Assembly (NCBI RefSeq): GCF_900186535.1
Contig: NZ_FYDE01000003.1
Coordinates: 186,001 to 250,000 of the forward strand
DNA: 64,000 bases
DNA from: Marasmitruncus massiliensis
GTDB lineage: Bacteria > Bacillota > Clostridia > Oscillospirales > Ruminococcaceae
Direction: 5' to 3'
How positions within the stretch are numbered: the stretch's first letter is position 1; every line of letters starts with the position of its first letter. Position numbers and translations under genes: made by a program. The notes below the pieces were generated by a model, which was given only the letters and a program-made list of their open reading frames with translations, searched no databases and was not told the DNA's origin. Positions 15,850 through 25,240 of the stretch are shown in pieces.

Positions 15850-16155
15850 ATGAAGAAAAGTTATCGGGTTTTAAAGGTGGCCACCGTCTTTTTTGCGGGT
15901 TTGGCCATGGTTATTTTGGCGCTTCAGGCGGCGCTGAAGGCGTTTTTCATCTATTCTCTGCGCGGGCAGTTGAATATCACTGCCGGAAACGAGGCGGCCT
16001 CCATCGGGATTATCGGCGGCGCGGACGGGCCGACCGCGATCTTCGTGGCGGCACAATACTCGTGGGGGAATCCTTATATTTGGGCGGGCGTCTGTGCTTT
16101 TCTGGCAGCGGCCGGATTTATCACATTGCTGGTCCTGAAAAAACGCGCGAAATAA
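15850..16155 (+). CDS. Mini-protein with the OadB-type GIIGGADGPT motif
   Basis: The 101-residue protein starts at ATG 15850 behind AAAGGGG. It has an N-terminal membrane helix (ATVFFAGLAMVILALQAAL), the segment SIGIIGGADGPTAIFVAA, and a C-terminal helix (IWAGVCAFLAAAGFITLLVL). The middle motif is the Na+-binding signature of the beta subunit of Na+-pumping decarboxylases (OadB, MmdB, GcdB). Those proteins are about 370-430 residues long with nine or more helices, so this is far too short to be one. Short OadB-motif proteins occur elsewhere in Clostridia without known function. Confidence 0.75.
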   Translation: MKKSYRVLKVATVFFAGLAMVILALQAALKAFFIYSLRGQLNITAGNEAASIGIIGGADGPTAIFVAAQYSWGNPYIWAGVCAFLAAAGFITLLVLKKRAK

Positions 16156-16167
16156 AATCAATTCCTA

Positions 16168-16217
16168 AACGCATAAGCTCTGCCGGCTGCATGGGGCGGG
16201 CAGGGCTTTTATTTTGA
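16168..16217 (+). terminator. Terminator before tex
   Basis: AAGCTCTGCC pairs with GGGCAGGGCTT (one wobble pair) and is followed by TTATTTT. Confidence 0.65.
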
Positions 16218-16236
16218 TAAAACAGGTGGGTTCAAC

Positions 16237-18402
16237 ATGGAATTTTCCGCAATCCTTTCAAACGAATTCGGTATCGCACAAAATCTGGTAGAGAACATCA
16301 TCGCGCTGATTGACGAGGGCAATACCATCCCGTTTATCGCCCGCTACCGCAAGGAAAGAACAGGCTCCTGTGACGACCAGGTGCTGCGGGAGCTGGCTGA
16401 CCGGCTGACCTATCTGCGCAGCCTCCAAAAGCGCAAAGAGGAAATCACCTCCTCTATTGCGGAACAGGGAAAGCTGACCGAAGAGCTTTCCGCCGACATT
16501 GCCGCGGCGGAGACACTTGCGCGGCTGGAGGATATCTACAGGCCCTATAAGCAGAAGCGCCGCACCCGCGCCACTGTTGCGAAGGAACGGGGGCTGGAGC
16601 CCCTCGCGCAGAAGATTTTCGCGCAGGACTTAAAGACCGGCAGCCTGGAAGAGCTTGCGGTTCCGTTTATTGACGCGGAAAAAGAGGTGTTAACGGCGGA
16701 GGATGCGATCGCCGGGGCGTGCGACATTATCGCCGAGGAAATCTCGGACAGCGCACAGGGCAGGCTGCTGCTGCGTGAATACTATCAGAAAAACGCCGTT
16801 CTCCACAGTGTGAAGGCAAAAGAGGAAGAATCGGTCTACTCGATGTACTATGAATACACGGAACCGGTATCGAAAATCCCGAGCCACCGTGTTTTGGCGA
16901 TCAACCGCGGGGAAAAGGAAGAATTCCTCAAGGTTACTATTGACGTTGACGCCAATTTCGCCTGCGGTCTGCTGGGCGGGCTATTTGTAAAAAAAGGCAG
17001 TTTGACCACCGATACCGTGAGAACTGCGCTGGAGGACGGCTATAAGCGGCTGATTCACCCGTCGCTGGAGCGGGAAATCCGTTCGGACCTGACCGATATG
17101 GCAAATGAGCAGGCAATTAAGAACTTCGGTATCAACCTGAAAGCGCTGCTGATGCAGCCGCCGGTCAAGGGTAAAACTGTTCTGGCCATTGACCCCGCCT
17201 ACCGGACAGGCTGTAAAATTGCCGTGGTAGACCCCACCGGAAAGGTGCTTGCGACAACGGTCATCTACCCGACGCCGCCCCAGAACAAGGTGGAAGAGGC
17301 CAAAAAGACTCTGAAGGTGCTGATCAGGGAGCACGGTGTACAGGTGCTTTCGATCGGGAACGGCACCGCGAGTAAAGAAAGCGAAATCTTTGCGGCGGAG
17401 CTGATCCGCGAGATGGACTGTGGGCTGTCCTACATGATGGTCAACGAGGCGGGCGCGTCGGTTTATTCCGCGTCCAAGCTGGGCGCGGAGGAATTTCCCG
17501 AATTTGATGTTTCCCTGCGCAGCGCGGTTTCGATTGCCCGCCGTTTGCAGGACCCTCTGGCGGAACTGGTCAAAATCGACCCCAAATCGGTGGGGGTCGG
17601 GCAGTATCAGCACGACATGCCTGCGAAACGGCTGGATGAAACGCTCACCGGTGTGGTGGAAGACTGTGTAAACCGTGTGGGGGTGGACCTGAATACAGCG
17701 TCTGCCGCACTTCTTGGCTATGTTTCGGGGTTATCGGCTGCCGTTGCAAAAAATATTGTTGCCTACCGTGAGGAAAATGGGGAGTTCTCCGGACGCGCGC
17801 AGCTCAAAAAAGTGTCGAAACTGGGGCCCAAGGCGTTTGAGCAGTGCGCCGGCTTCCTGCGCATTCCGCACGCGAAAAATGTGCTCGACCAGACGGGCGT
17901 GCACCCGGAATCCTATGAAGCCGCGAAGAATGTGCTCGAGCTTTTTTCCTATACATTGGACGATGTTTCCGCGGACAGGCTTTCCGGCCTGTCCGATAAG
18001 ATCGCTGTCGAAGGAGAAAACAACGTGGCGCAGCGCTGCGGCATCGGCGTGCCGACCCTGCGCGATATCGTCGCCGATCTGATGAAGCCCGGGCGGGACC
18101 TGCGCGACGAACTTCCGTCTCCGATGCTGCGCAGCGACATCATGGAAATGAAAGACCTGAAAGAGGGCATGGAACTGAAGGGAACGGTGCGCAACGTCAT
18201 CGACTTTGGTGTGTTTGTGGATATCGGCGTCCATCAGGATGGCCTCGTGCATATCTCGCAGATTACCAACCGTTTTATCAGGCATCCGAGCGAGGTGCTC
18301 AAGGTGGGAGATATCGTGACGGTCTGGATATTGGGCGTGGATACGGCGAAAAAACGGATTTCGCTGACGATGAAACAGCCCAAAAATCAGAATCAGCCCT
18401 AA
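16237..18402 (+). CDS. tex: Tex-family transcription accessory protein
   Basis: The 721-residue protein matches the usual Tex length. It has an N-terminal helical region (TIPFIARYRKERTG), a YqgF/RNase H-like domain (about 320-440: VLAIDPAYRTGCKIAVVDPTGK), and helix-hairpin-helix repeats (about 490-560: VGVDLNTASAALLGYVSGL). An S1 RNA-binding domain forms the C terminus (about 645-715: LKGTVRNVIDFGVFVDIGVHQDGLVHISQ). Tex binds RNA and affects transcription and, in Clostridia, toxin or stress genes. AAAACAGGTGGG lies before the ATG. The stop is 37 bases from the start of the radical SAM gene. Confidence 0.95.
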   Translation: MEFSAILSNEFGIAQNLVENIIALIDEGNTIPFIARYRKERTGSCDDQVLRELADRLTYLRSLQKRKEEITSSIAEQGKLTEELSADIAAAETLARLEDIYRPYKQKRRTRATVAKERGLEPLAQKIFAQDLKTGSLEELAVPFIDAEKEVLTAEDAIAGACDIIAEEISDSAQGRLLLREYYQKNAVLHSVKAKEEESVYSMYYEYTEPVSKIPSHRVLAINRGEKEEFLKVTIDVDANFACGLLGGLFVKKGSLTTDTVRTALEDGYKRLIHPSLEREIRSDLTDMANEQAIKNFGINLKALLMQPPVKGKTVLAIDPAYRTGCKIAVVDPTGKVLATTVIYPTPPQNKVEEAKKTLKVLIREHGVQVLSIGNGTASKESEIFAAELIREMDCGLSYMMVNEAGASVYSASKLGAEEFPEFDVSLRSAVSIARRLQDPLAELVKIDPKSVGVGQYQHDMPAKRLDETLTGVVEDCVNRVGVDLNTASAALLGYVSGLSAAVAKNIVAYREENGEFSGRAQLKKVSKLGPKAFEQCAGFLRIPHAKNVLDQTGVHPESYEAAKNVLELFSYTLDDVSADRLSGLSDKIAVEGENNVAQRCGIGVPTLRDIVADLMKPGRDLRDELPSPMLRSDIMEMKDLKEGMELKGTVRNVIDFGVFVDIGVHQDGLVHISQITNRFIRHPSEVLKVGDIVTVWILGVDTAKKRISLTMKQPKNQNQP

Positions 18403-18439
18403 AACGAGCGTGAGTTTTAAACAGAAAGGAGGCGTACGG

Positions 18440-20062
18440 TTGAAAACTCTGCTGGTCGCAGTCAACGCGAAATTTTCCCACACCAATCTGGCTGTGCGCT
18501 CTCTGAAAAAAGCGCTGGATGCCGCGGAAATCCCTGCTGAATTCGCGGAATTCACCATCAACCAGACACCGGATGAAATCCTGCGGGGAATAGCGGCCTT
18601 TGCGCCCGACAGGGTACTGTTCTCCTGCTATATCTGGAATATCGCGGTGGTGCGGCGCGTCGGTGCGGATTTGCGCCTGCTGTTTCCCGAAGCATCCATC
18701 CTGCTCGGCGGGCCGGAGGTCAGCTTTGACGCGGAAAAGCAATTGCAGTCCATGCAGTGGGCGGACGGTATCCTTTGCGGCGAGGGGGAAGGGCAGATCG
18801 CGCGTGTGCTGGGCGAAGACCGTCCGCGCGGCGTGTTCTGCGCGGACGGATTCATTAATTTAGATACGCTGCCGTTTCCCTACGAGGATCTGGATGCCCT
18901 GCAAAACCGGGTGATTTATTATGAGTCCACGAGGGGATGTCCGTTTGGCTGCAGCTACTGCCTGTCCTCCGCAGACCGCGCGACACGGGCTCGTTCGCTG
19001 CCGCTGGTCTTTGAAGACTTGCAGCGGCTGCTGGACGCCAGAGTGATGCAGGTCAAATTTGTCGACCGCACCTTCAATCTCGATGCAAAACGCGCCCTGC
19101 GGATTTGGCGTTACCTTGCGGAGCATGATAACCGGATTACCTGTTTTCAGATGGAGCTTGGCGGCGACCTGCTCACAGAGGAACAGCTCGCGTTTCTGAA
19201 AACGGTGCGGCCCGGTCTGTTCCAGTTCGAAATCGGCGTGCAGAGCACCTGTGGTGAAACAATGGAGACCGTCTGCCGAAAGACGGATTTTGCAAAATTG
19301 CGGGAGAATGTTTTGGCGGTCAAATCCGCCGGGAACATCCACCAGCATCTGGATTTGATCGCAGGGCTTCCCGGAGAGGGCTTTGCGCGGTTCGGGCAGT
19401 CGTTCGACGAGGTGTTCGCGCTGCGTCCGGAACAGCTGCAGCTGGGGTTTTTGAAGCTGCTGCGCGGTTCCCGGCTGTATGCGCAGCGCGGAGCATACGG
19501 GCTCGTACACAGCGATTACCCGCCCTATGAAATTCTGTGCACGCGGGAGCTTTCCTTTTCCGAGCTGACCCGCTTGAAACTGGTGGAGGAGATGACCGAG
19601 GTTTACTACAACAGCGGCCGGTTCGAGAAGACGCTGGAGTATCTGTTCCGGTTCTGCCCATCCCCGTTTGAGGCGTTTCTGGCATTGGGAGAGCGGATGC
19701 CAAGGCAGCGCAGTGTGGGAAAATATGAATATTATGACCTGCTGTTTGCGTTTGCGGCGGAGCGGGGCTGCGACCCGGAGGTAATTCGCTGGCTAATCCG
19801 TTTTGACCTGCTTCGCAAGGAACGCCCCAGGAAATTGCCGGCTTGCTGCGGGGAAAGCCTGACCGGGAATTACCGCAGGGAGATTGCGCAGCTTCACCTG
19901 CCCAAAAATCAGACGGCGGAGGTCTTCCCGTTCGATGTCACCGCTCCGGAACACACGCCCGGTGTCGTCGCGGTTGTCTGCGATTACGAAGCAAGAGACG
20001 CGCTCGGGCGTACCGCCTATAAGAAACTGCCGCTATCAAGAAAAGAGCCCTGTTTCGATTGA
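18440..20062 (+). CDS. B12-binding radical SAM protein with DUF4080
   Basis: The 540-residue protein has an N-terminal cobalamin-binding-like domain (about 1-130: VLFSCYIWNIAVVRRV, ILLGGPEVSFDAE). The radical SAM core follows, with the cluster motif CPFGCSYC (about 173-180) and ELGGDLL and GLPGEGF motifs. The C-terminal part matches DUF4080 (LQLGFLKLLRGSRL...). It likely carries out a radical methylation or related reaction on an unknown substrate. A TTG start at 18440 lies 7 bases after AGGAGG; longer upstream readings have no binding site. The stop codon lies in the loop of the terminator. Confidence 0.9.
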   Translation: MKTLLVAVNAKFSHTNLAVRSLKKALDAAEIPAEFAEFTINQTPDEILRGIAAFAPDRVLFSCYIWNIAVVRRVGADLRLLFPEASILLGGPEVSFDAEKQLQSMQWADGILCGEGEGQIARVLGEDRPRGVFCADGFINLDTLPFPYEDLDALQNRVIYYESTRGCPFGCSYCLSSADRATRARSLPLVFEDLQRLLDARVMQVKFVDRTFNLDAKRALRIWRYLAEHDNRITCFQMELGGDLLTEEQLAFLKTVRPGLFQFEIGVQSTCGETMETVCRKTDFAKLRENVLAVKSAGNIHQHLDLIAGLPGEGFARFGQSFDEVFALRPEQLQLGFLKLLRGSRLYAQRGAYGLVHSDYPPYEILCTRELSFSELTRLKLVEEMTEVYYNSGRFEKTLEYLFRFCPSPFEAFLALGERMPRQRSVGKYEYYDLLFAFAAERGCDPEVIRWLIRFDLLRKERPRKLPACCGESLTGNYRREIAQLHLPKNQTAEVFPFDVTAPEHTPGVVAVVCDYEARDALGRTAYKKLPLSRKEPCFD

Positions 20063-20078
20063 GAAACAGGGCTCTTTT
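20041..20078. terminator. Bidirectional terminator overlapping the gene end
   Basis: AAAAGAGCCCTGTTTC pairs perfectly with GAAACAGGGCTCTTTT around a 6-base loop. The TGA of the radical SAM gene falls at the loop. It also ends the convergent VanZ-family gene. Confidence 0.9.
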
Positions 20079-20081
20079 CGA

Positions 20082-20672
20082 TTACGTTTTTTGGCTGAAT
20101 TTTTGTGTCCAGCGGGGCACCAGCCTGCTTAACCATTTGTACACCGCATACCCCATCACAGCTCCCAGCGTATTGAGCCATAAATCGTCCACGTCAGACC
20201 CTCTTGCGATCAGCAGCTGAAGCGACTCAATCAATAAGGATATGCAAAATCCCAGAAAGGCGGCTTGCTTGAGTTTTACTTTTTTCCAAAGCAAAGGGGG
20301 AAAGAAGCCAATGGGCATAAACATAACCAGATTGCCTAAAAAATTGATGATTAGATAATTCCAATTCCCATTGGTGAAAACTTCGTAAAAAGTATCTGAG
20401 AAAACCTGAAACAGTCGAAGATTGATCCCGCCAATCCCCACCGATGCAATTTGAAAACCAGCTGTTCCGATTTCAAATCTGGGCAGGATTGTTTGAGAAG
20501 CCAGCCCGACCAGGAACATTGCGAAGAGATAAAAAGCTGCTTCATGATAGAAATTGATCCTTTTCCATTTTTTTGTCCGTTTCCTGTATAATAACCTTAA
20601 AATAAAAAGAAACGGGAAAGAAAACAGAAAATAAGGAAGAATATGTAAGCAGTATTCCAGAATTCTTTGCAT
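20082..20672 (-). CDS. VanZ-family membrane protein
   Basis: The 196-residue protein has five or so membrane segments. It shows the VanZ pattern NFLGNLVMFMPIGFFPPLLW, then ESLQLLIARGSDVDDLWLNTLGAVMGYAVYKW. VanZ gives low-level teicoplanin resistance in Tn1546, but most chromosomal relatives have no tested role. The gene is alone and convergent with the radical SAM gene. No vanHAX genes are nearby, so glycopeptide resistance is not implied. The ribosome binding site before ATG 20672 is weak. Confidence 0.85.
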   Translation of the reverse strand: MQRILEYCLHILPYFLFSFPFLFILRLLYRKRTKKWKRINFYHEAAFYLFAMFLVGLASQTILPRFEIGTAGFQIASVGIGGINLRLFQVFSDTFYEVFTNGNWNYLIINFLGNLVMFMPIGFFPPLLWKKVKLKQAAFLGFCISLLIESLQLLIARGSDVDDLWLNTLGAVMGYAVYKWLSRLVPRWTQKFSQKT

Positions 20673-20744
20673 GACAGATCACTTCCCAACATTCTGGAAG
20701 GACACTTCTTTACAAAGTGCCGATTTCGCCTTTTGAGCGGCTGT

Positions 20745-21632
20745 TTAATCGATTACTTTCATCGAATAGCCAACCTGGAAACTCGTGCCGGGCTCCAGGA
20801 TTCTGACATAGGGCTTATCCTCAAAGTTGCCGGTTTCCCCCTGATAGGCAGGCAGTCCGCACCAGGGCTCCAGGCAGACATAGGGGGCGTTCTTGTTGGG
20901 GGCCGACCAGATGCCGAGCGCGTCAAATTTATGGAAATCAAATTCCAGGCCTTTGCCGGTTTTAGCGTTGATCAGCTTCACAACGCGGGATTTGGGGCCG
21001 GCGAAGATCAGCGCGTCACGCGGGTCGAACAGGCTGTGCTTGAGGGCAAGCGTATCGGTATCAGTGAATTCAGGCAGCCATTCGGTGCCGGTGATGCAGC
21101 CGCCGTTGGGCGCAAGGGTGTTCTCGGTGTGCTCCACACATTCGAATTTCAGTACATAGTCCTCGAAGAATTCCCCGTCGCGGATCGGGCAGTTGAAGCC
21201 GGGATGGCCGCCGATGCACATGGGCATGCGCCTGTCCGATTGATTCTCCACCAAAAAATCGGTGCGGAATCCGTCTTCGCAGATCGTATGGGTGACATGC
21301 AGGGTAAACTCGAACGGATACTGCTTGAGCAGATCGGGATTGGAGCTCAGGGTGTACTCCACAAAGTCCTCGCCGTGTTTGCCCGGCTGGAATTCCAGCT
21401 TACGGGTGAAGCCGTGCTTCTGAATGTCATATTCTTTGCCTGCGATTTTGACTTTGCCGTCGATGGTGGTGCCGACCACGGGGAAAAGCACGGGGGAATG
21501 GCTTGCCCAGACTGCGGGGTCGCCGCCCCAGATATATTCCCTGCCGTTTGCGGCTACGTAGGAAGCAAGCTCGCCTCCGATGGAATTGACGGCTGCGGTT
21601 GCTTTTCCATATTTGAGCTGATACTGTGACAT
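20745..21632 (-). CDS. Aldose 1-epimerase family protein (LacX-like)
   Basis: The 295-residue protein has the galactose mutarotase beta-sandwich signatures of the LacX/YeaD branch: NSIGGELASY, PVLFPVVGTT, KHGFTRKLEF (with a catalytic His), and GGHPGFNCP. The acid is in CLEPWCGLP. It interconverts anomers of a sugar or sugar phosphate. GGAGGACCATCCTATG precedes the start. It is the third gene after the YfhO and glycosyltransferase genes on the same strand, with a 14-base gap, so it may share their transcript. Confidence 0.88.
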   Translation of the reverse strand: MSQYQLKYGKATAAVNSIGGELASYVAANGREYIWGGDPAVWASHSPVLFPVVGTTIDGKVKIAGKEYDIQKHGFTRKLEFQPGKHGEDFVEYTLSSNPDLLKQYPFEFTLHVTHTICEDGFRTDFLVENQSDRRMPMCIGGHPGFNCPIRDGEFFEDYVLKFECVEHTENTLAPNGGCITGTEWLPEFTDTDTLALKHSLFDPRDALIFAGPKSRVVKLINAKTGKGLEFDFHKFDALGIWSAPNKNAPYVCLEPWCGLPAYQGETGNFEDKPYVRILEPGTSFQVGYSMKVID

Positions 21633-21646
21633 AGGATGGTCCTCCT

Positions 21647-22600
21647 CTATTTTTGGTTTAAAAAGCGGTCCACGAGAAAACGCGGACGGTGCTTCACCTC
21701 AATATAAATTTTGCCGATATACTCGCCGATCACGCCCAGACAGAGCAGCTGGATGCCTCCGATGGCCCAGATGGAACCCATCAGGGTTGTCCAGCCTGTT
21801 ACGGTATACCCAAACAGCTTCAGCAGCAGCAGTGTGAGCAGGGCGATGACGCTGCCGGCGAAAATCAGCATCCCGAGAGCGGTGATAAACCGGATGGGCT
21901 TCACCGAAAAGGAAGTGATGCCGTCGATGGCGAAAGCCAGCATCTTTTTGAGCGGGTATTTAGATTCTCCCGCGAACCGCTCGCTGCGTTCGTAGGTAAC
22001 GATGGAAGTACGGAAACCGATGAGCGGCACAATACCGCGCAGAAATAAATTCACTTCGTCGTACTGCATCAGCGCTTCCAGCGCGCGGCGGCTCATCAGC
22101 CGGTAATCCGCGTGATTTTCAACGATCTCGACGCCCATCAGCTTAAGAAATTTGTAGTAACCGAGCGCTGTGGAACGCTTAAAAACAGTGTCCTTGGCGC
22201 GCGACGAACGCACGCCGTACACGATGTCACAGCCGCCGTAATATTCGCTGACGAATTTGTCAATCGCGTCCACGTCGTCCTGCAGGTCGGCATCCAGCGA
22301 GATTGCCATGTCGCAGTAATCCTTGGCCATGGTCAGCCCCGCCACAAGCGCGTTCTGATGCCCGCGGTTGTGCGCCAGCTTCAGTCCGGAAAACAGATGG
22401 GGCTGCTTTTTATGCAGGTCGGCAATGATGGCCCAGGTGGTGTCCCGGCTGCCGTCATCCACGAACAGGACCCGGCTGTTTTCCGACACAACCCCTTTGT
22501 CCATCATGCCGCCCAGCTTTGCCGCAAGGCGCCTGGAGGTTTCCGGCAGCACCTCCTGTTCGTTGTAACAGGGGATGACGAGGTATAGGGTTTCGTTCAT
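21647..22600 (-). CDS. Family 2 glycosyltransferase, GtrB/DPM1-like
   Basis: The 317-residue enzyme starts at ATG 22600 behind AGGAGGCTCAC. It has a GT-A fold with YLVIPCYNEQEVLP, VDDGSRDTTW, DADLQDD (the DxD motif) and HADYRLMSRRALEAL. Two membrane helices follow at the C terminus (about 235-300: ITALGMLIFAGSVIALLTLLLL). Relatives attach glucose or another sugar to undecaprenyl phosphate. The next gene upstream is a YfhO-type protein, which in Bacillota transfers such lipid-linked sugars, so the two probably work together in wall or teichoic acid decoration. Confidence 0.9.
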   Translation of the reverse strand: MNETLYLVIPCYNEQEVLPETSRRLAAKLGGMMDKGVVSENSRVLFVDDGSRDTTWAIIADLHKKQPHLFSGLKLAHNRGHQNALVAGLTMAKDYCDMAISLDADLQDDVDAIDKFVSEYYGGCDIVYGVRSSRAKDTVFKRSTALGYYKFLKLMGVEIVENHADYRLMSRRALEALMQYDEVNLFLRGIVPLIGFRTSIVTYERSERFAGESKYPLKKMLAFAIDGITSFSVKPIRFITALGMLIFAGSVIALLTLLLLKLFGYTVTGWTTLMGSIWAIGGIQLLCLGVIGEYIGKIYIEVKHRPRFLVDRFLNQK

Positions 22601-22620
22601 TGTGAGCCTCCTTCTGAAAG

Positions 22621-25110
22621 TCAACGGTCGTTATTTTCCGGCGCATCGGGCGAATCAAACCATTCTTCGGGCGGTTTTGGAAGTTCGTCCTCGCTTTTGT
22701 CGTTTTCCGGGGTGTCCAGCCACTCCGCCTGCGGTTCGTTTTCGGGATAGAAGACGTCGGACTCCTCACATTCAACAGGCCGCTCTTTTTCAGGGGCGGC
22801 TTTTCTAAAACGCTTCCAAAGCAGCAGATAGATAAGCAACAGTACCAGTCCCCCGGCGCTTGCGGCAATGCCGGCGTACAGCCCGGGCGGGGTGTACGTA
22901 AAGCGGATGGTATTCTGTCCCGCTGGCGCGCGGACCGCCATGAAACCGATGGAGACTTTCTGGATTTCAGCCGGTTCCCCGTTTACCGTGGCAGACCAGC
23001 CCTTATCATGAGGAACCGAATAAAAGACAAGGTTTTCACGCGGCAGATTGATTTCGGAGGTAAAACCGCGCCGGTCGATGACGAATGAGTCACCGGCGGT
23101 TGCGCGCCGGTTTTGGCAGTCGGTGAAATAATCCTCTTCACCGAGATCCTCATAATATTCCTGCGGCATCCGTTCGAGGATGTCGGTGTAATCCAGACTG
23201 TCGTCGTCCGGCAGGATTAATGCGCGCAGGAGCACAGCCGCCCGTTTTTCTTCCGGGATTTTTTCAAAATCACGCTCATTGATATAATAATCATAGGTGA
23301 AACCCATCGGGATAAAATTCTGGTTTTCATAGATATGGTAGCCAAGCTGCGTGGACTGCAGTTCCCATCCGGGCATCAGATCTTGATTTTCTTCATCTTC
23401 CTTGACGAACAGCCAGCGCACGGAGAGCAGGGGACGCAGCTGATAATATTTTGTCTCCGGCTTGGAGGAAACGTCGCGCTTGACGCCGACTTTGGGGTAA
23501 AAATCCATAATGGAGACAGGGATAATGCTGTGGAAAGCCTGAATATTCGGCAGATGCCAGTACATACCCAGGTTGTCCATGCCATTATAGATATCTGACC
23601 GCGCAAAAGTATCACTATCCGGAAGCTGGAGCTGATAGCGCCCTTTCAGGGCTACGTCGCGGATGAAATCGGTGTCATCCGAATGGGTTTTGCCCATGCC
23701 GATAAAGGTGCCGGTATAAGCGACAATGATAAAGCACAGGCAGCCGCAGAGCATGCGGAAAAACAGTTTGGATTCGCGGTAGCGCCGAAGGAGGATCCCC
23801 AGAGCAATCAGCCCCGCCAAAGCGATGGCGGCGATGGCAAGGAAGCGTTCGGGATATTTGGTAAGCCCCCAGGTTACCTTTCCGGCGGAATCGATAATGG
23901 GCGTAAACGCCAGAATCGCAGAGGTTGCAGCGGTGATGACCATCGTCCAGCGGAATCCGCGCTTCAGATCGATCGAGCGGTTTTCCAGCGCGCGGATGGT
24001 GGCAAGCGCCATCAGCAGCACCGGCATATAGTACCAGCGCGCATAGTAGGAACCGTTAAACAGGATGAACATGCTGTTCAGGCCCGGAACCAGCGCAAAC
24101 AGGAAGCTGATCAGCAGGATTCTGCGCAGCCAGTCGCGCTTGCACTGCAGGTAGGCAATCACGCCGGACATGCTGAAAAACGGCAGCCAGGCCGAAAGCG
24201 AAGCCCATTTTGCCCCGCGGTCGGGGAACAGGTTGGGGCGCGAGGGCAGGTCGGGCGGAAAAAAGGCAGAAGCGCCGATTGCGGGATAGAGCTGGCAGTG
24301 CCAGTACAGCCAGAAATTCCAGCCGTCGAGCAGCTCGGTGATGCCGGTTCTGGGGTTGCCCATAATCGCAAGCACCGAGGGCAGCAGAAGGCACATCGAC
24401 AGCAGAACGCCGATGACCGATTCGAACGCTGTCCGGAAAAACTTGCGGAAGCTCATCTTCCAGTCGGGCGACAATGAGCGGATGATAAAATAGAGAATGA
24501 CGAACACCACTTCGCCGATGAAAAACCAGTAATTGATAAACGCGTTGATTGCCACCGAAAGCGCAAACAGACCGCGCCGGTCGTTGACGATCAGTTCCTC
24601 AAGCCCTACCAGCAGCAAAGGGAAACAGATAATCGCCTCATGAAAGTGGTTGAAAAAGATATTGTAAACCGTAAACCCGGAAAACGCGTAGAGCACCCCC
24701 CCGAGAACGGCGTAATTCGGCGTGCGGACAAACCGCTTCAAATAAAGCGTACCGGTGAATGCGGCGCAGGCATGCTTGAGAATCAACAGCGGCGCCATCA
24801 GGTGGGGAACAAATTCCGTGGGGAACGGCAGCGTCAGCCAAAAGAAGGGGCTGCCGATCAAATAAAAGCTGTAGGAACCAATAAAGTTTGCGCCGAGGTC
24901 GGTGTACCAGTTCCAGAAAACAGCCCCGCTGCGCACCGCCTCATGAGCCAGCTTATAAAAAGGAATCTGCTGGACGTTGAAATCTCCGAAAAAGAAAAAA
25001 TATCCCTTGTCCCAAATCATAAACGGGATAAAAATGACAGACGCTGTCAACAGGGCAATACAAAAAGCCTTGCGGCATGGCCTTGACGTTGTGTTTTGCT
25101 GCAATTCCAT
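22621..25110 (-). CDS. YfhO-family membrane protein
   Basis: The 829-residue protein starts at ATG 25110 behind CGGAGG. It has more than ten membrane segments and the GT-C-like opening (IPFMIWDKGYFFFFGDFNVQQIPFY). A large extracellular domain follows (about 470-730), then a last helix (GIAASAGGLVLLLIYLLLW). The cytoplasmic tail is acidic and rich in Pro and Glu. YfhO proteins add sugars to lipoteichoic acid. The glycosyltransferase partner starts 21 bases after the stop. The upstream in-frame ATG at 25167 lacks a binding site. Confidence 0.88.
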   Translation of the reverse strand: MELQQNTTSRPCRKAFCIALLTASVIFIPFMIWDKGYFFFFGDFNVQQIPFYKLAHEAVRSGAVFWNWYTDLGANFIGSYSFYLIGSPFFWLTLPFPTEFVPHLMAPLLILKHACAAFTGTLYLKRFVRTPNYAVLGGVLYAFSGFTVYNIFFNHFHEAIICFPLLLVGLEELIVNDRRGLFALSVAINAFINYWFFIGEVVFVILYFIIRSLSPDWKMSFRKFFRTAFESVIGVLLSMCLLLPSVLAIMGNPRTGITELLDGWNFWLYWHCQLYPAIGASAFFPPDLPSRPNLFPDRGAKWASLSAWLPFFSMSGVIAYLQCKRDWLRRILLISFLFALVPGLNSMFILFNGSYYARWYYMPVLLMALATIRALENRSIDLKRGFRWTMVITAATSAILAFTPIIDSAGKVTWGLTKYPERFLAIAAIALAGLIALGILLRRYRESKLFFRMLCGCLCFIIVAYTGTFIGMGKTHSDDTDFIRDVALKGRYQLQLPDSDTFARSDIYNGMDNLGMYWHLPNIQAFHSIIPVSIMDFYPKVGVKRDVSSKPETKYYQLRPLLSVRWLFVKEDEENQDLMPGWELQSTQLGYHIYENQNFIPMGFTYDYYINERDFEKIPEEKRAAVLLRALILPDDDSLDYTDILERMPQEYYEDLGEEDYFTDCQNRRATAGDSFVIDRRGFTSEINLPRENLVFYSVPHDKGWSATVNGEPAEIQKVSIGFMAVRAPAGQNTIRFTYTPPGLYAGIAASAGGLVLLLIYLLLWKRFRKAAPEKERPVECEESDVFYPENEPQAEWLDTPENDKSEDELPKPPEEWFDSPDAPENNDR

Positions 25111-25240
25111 GATAAACCTCCGCGACGCGATAACAAAGATAGTTAAATTATACCACAATAAATGCATTTTAAAAGCGCGTCTTTTAAAATGTGTAAATTT
25201 CTGATATGATGGTATCCGACAGTAAAAAGGAGCGGATGAA

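Noticed and set aside
20082-20672. VanZ-family gene as evidence for a glycopeptide resistance cluster
   Set aside because: No vanHAX, vanRS or vanY gene is nearby; chromosomal VanZ-like proteins are common.
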